Below are positions 63,535-64,000 of a stretch of DNA of 64,000 nt, piece by piece. How positions within the stretch are numbered: position 1 is the first letter of the stretch; every line of letters starts with the position of its first letter. Origin of the DNA: Vibrio aquaticus (lineage in GTDB: Bacteria > Pseudomonadota > Gammaproteobacteria > Enterobacterales > Vibrionaceae). Position numbers and translations under genes: made by a program. A model generated the notes under the pieces. The model worked only from the letters and a program-made list of their open reading frames with translations, had not been told where the DNA came from and did not search any database. The DNA is taken from contig NZ_RXZH01000002.1 of assembly GCF_003970385.1 (NCBI RefSeq), positions 124,001 through 188,000 on the forward strand. The letters are read 5' to 3'.

Positions 63535-64000
63535 ATGTTAACGAAAAAAGAAAACCTAGAAGCGATTGAGAAATTCTCTGAGAACTTAGAGATTGAAGGT
63601 CGTAGTCTATGGCAAGACGCTCGCATCCGCTTTATGCGTAACAAAGCGGCGATGGTGAGCCTATTTATCCTCTTCATTATGACAATGGCGGTTATCTTCC
63701 TACCGATGATGGCGCCTTATGCATTCGACGATACTGACTGGTATGCAATGCACGTTGGTCCTAACGCTGACCACTGGTTTGGTACTGACAGCTTAGGTCG
63801 TGACCTTTATGTACGTACACTCATTGGTGGCCGAATCTCCCTAATGGTGGGCGTAATGGGTGCCTTCGTTGCGGTATTGATTGGTACGCTTTACGGTGCA
63901 GCTTCTGGCTTCATCGGCGGTAAAGTTGACCGCGTTATGATGCGTATCCTAGAGATCCTTTACGCGGTACCGTTCATGTTCCTAGTTATCGTACTAGTGA
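63535..64000 (+). CDS. oppC: Oligopeptide ABC transporter permease OppC, 5' part
   Basis: The first 155 codons are present from ATG 63535 (AGGGA upstream); the window ends inside the gene. An N-terminal cytoplasmic segment (LTKKENLEAIEKFSENLEIEGRSLWQDARIRFMRNKAAM, ends given) is followed by a membrane helix and the typical HWFGTDSLGRDLYVRTLIGGRISLMVG block. It pairs with OppB. oppD and oppF are expected downstream. Confidence 0.95.
   Translation, partial: MLTKKENLEAIEKFSENLEIEGRSLWQDARIRFMRNKAAMVSLFILFIMTMAVIFLPMMAPYAFDDTDWYAMHVGPNADHWFGTDSLGRDLYVRTLIGGRISLMVGVMGAFVAVLIGTLYGAASGFIGGKVDRVMMRILEILYAVPFMFLVIVLV

Noticed and set aside
1..64000. Search for tRNA genes, insertion sequences, prophage, integron or CRISPR arrays
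   Set aside because: No cloverleaf, terminal inverted repeats with transposase, integrase or regularly spaced repeats were seen; by-eye reading could miss a degenerate element.

Overview
The window is a stretch of gammaproteobacterial chromosome, almost certainly from a Vibrio. Several things point there. The fab–pabC–mltG–tmk–holB–ycfH–ptsG order is shared with E. coli. The menFDHBCE cluster is flanked by alaA, yfbR and a dGTPase-like gene. An adenine-type purine riboswitch precedes an adenine deaminase gene. A rhombosortase gene and a CdgH-like diguanylate cyclase are also present. The species cannot be fixed from the sequence alone. Genes are densely packed on both strands. I see no insertion sequence, prophage, integron, CRISPR array or tRNA gene; the content looks like core genome with modest accessory items.

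Layout. 1-2.8 kb: fatty-acid synthesis (3' end of fabD, fabG, acpP, fabF). 2.9-7.0 kb: a tightly coupled run pabC-mltG-tmk-holB-ycfH with 1-10 base overlaps. 7.5-8.9 kb: glucose PTS permease ptsG. 9.1-11.6 kb: two exported/outer-membrane proteins, a 30-codon YnhF-like membrane peptide and a patatin-like phospholipase. 11.6-15.7 kb: pyruvate kinase, the sugar repressor mlc and cheV. 16-21.2 kb: the SOS mutagenesis cassette imuA-imuB-dnaE2 behind a LexA box. 21.3-26.1 kb: yciK, sohB, an unrecognised duplicated-module protein and an ascorbate-type PTS (ulaB-ulaA-ulaC) without catabolic genes. 26.2-31.6 kb: rhlE, rhombosortase, a DTW-domain protein, adenine riboswitch plus adenine deaminase, and a dGTPase-like gene. 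31.7-36.2 kb: a GGDEF-EAL sensor protein, yfbR and alaA. 36.3-43.6 kb: the menaquinone cluster, interrupted by an ERIC-like palindromic repeat. 43.7-50 kb: nagE with a divergent LysR regulator, a YeiH-type transporter, and an MFS-acyltransferase fusion preceded by its probable TetR repressor. 50-57.8 kb: a Tim44-like protein, a DUF1244 protein, a chemoreceptor, cysteine desulfhydrase-like gene with divergent decR, tesB, ybaY, atl and an unrecognised membrane protein. 58-64 kb: the CdgH-like cyclase, 4.5S RNA, and the start of an opp peptide transporter operon (oppC is cut by the window end).

Themes. Sugar import and its control recur: ptsG, nagE, ulaBAC, pyruvate kinase and Mlc, with CRP-like and ROK-type operator candidates. 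Two c-di-GMP enzymes, a chemoreceptor and CheV give a signalling theme. The best unexplained or under-described items are the long hairpin between the adenine aptamer and its gene, the YnhF-like micro-gene, the ERIC-like element inside the men cluster, and several precise palindromes beside regulator genes. I found no clear candidate for a wholly new multi-gene system. All family assignments rest on motif and remembered sequence similarity, with no database search.
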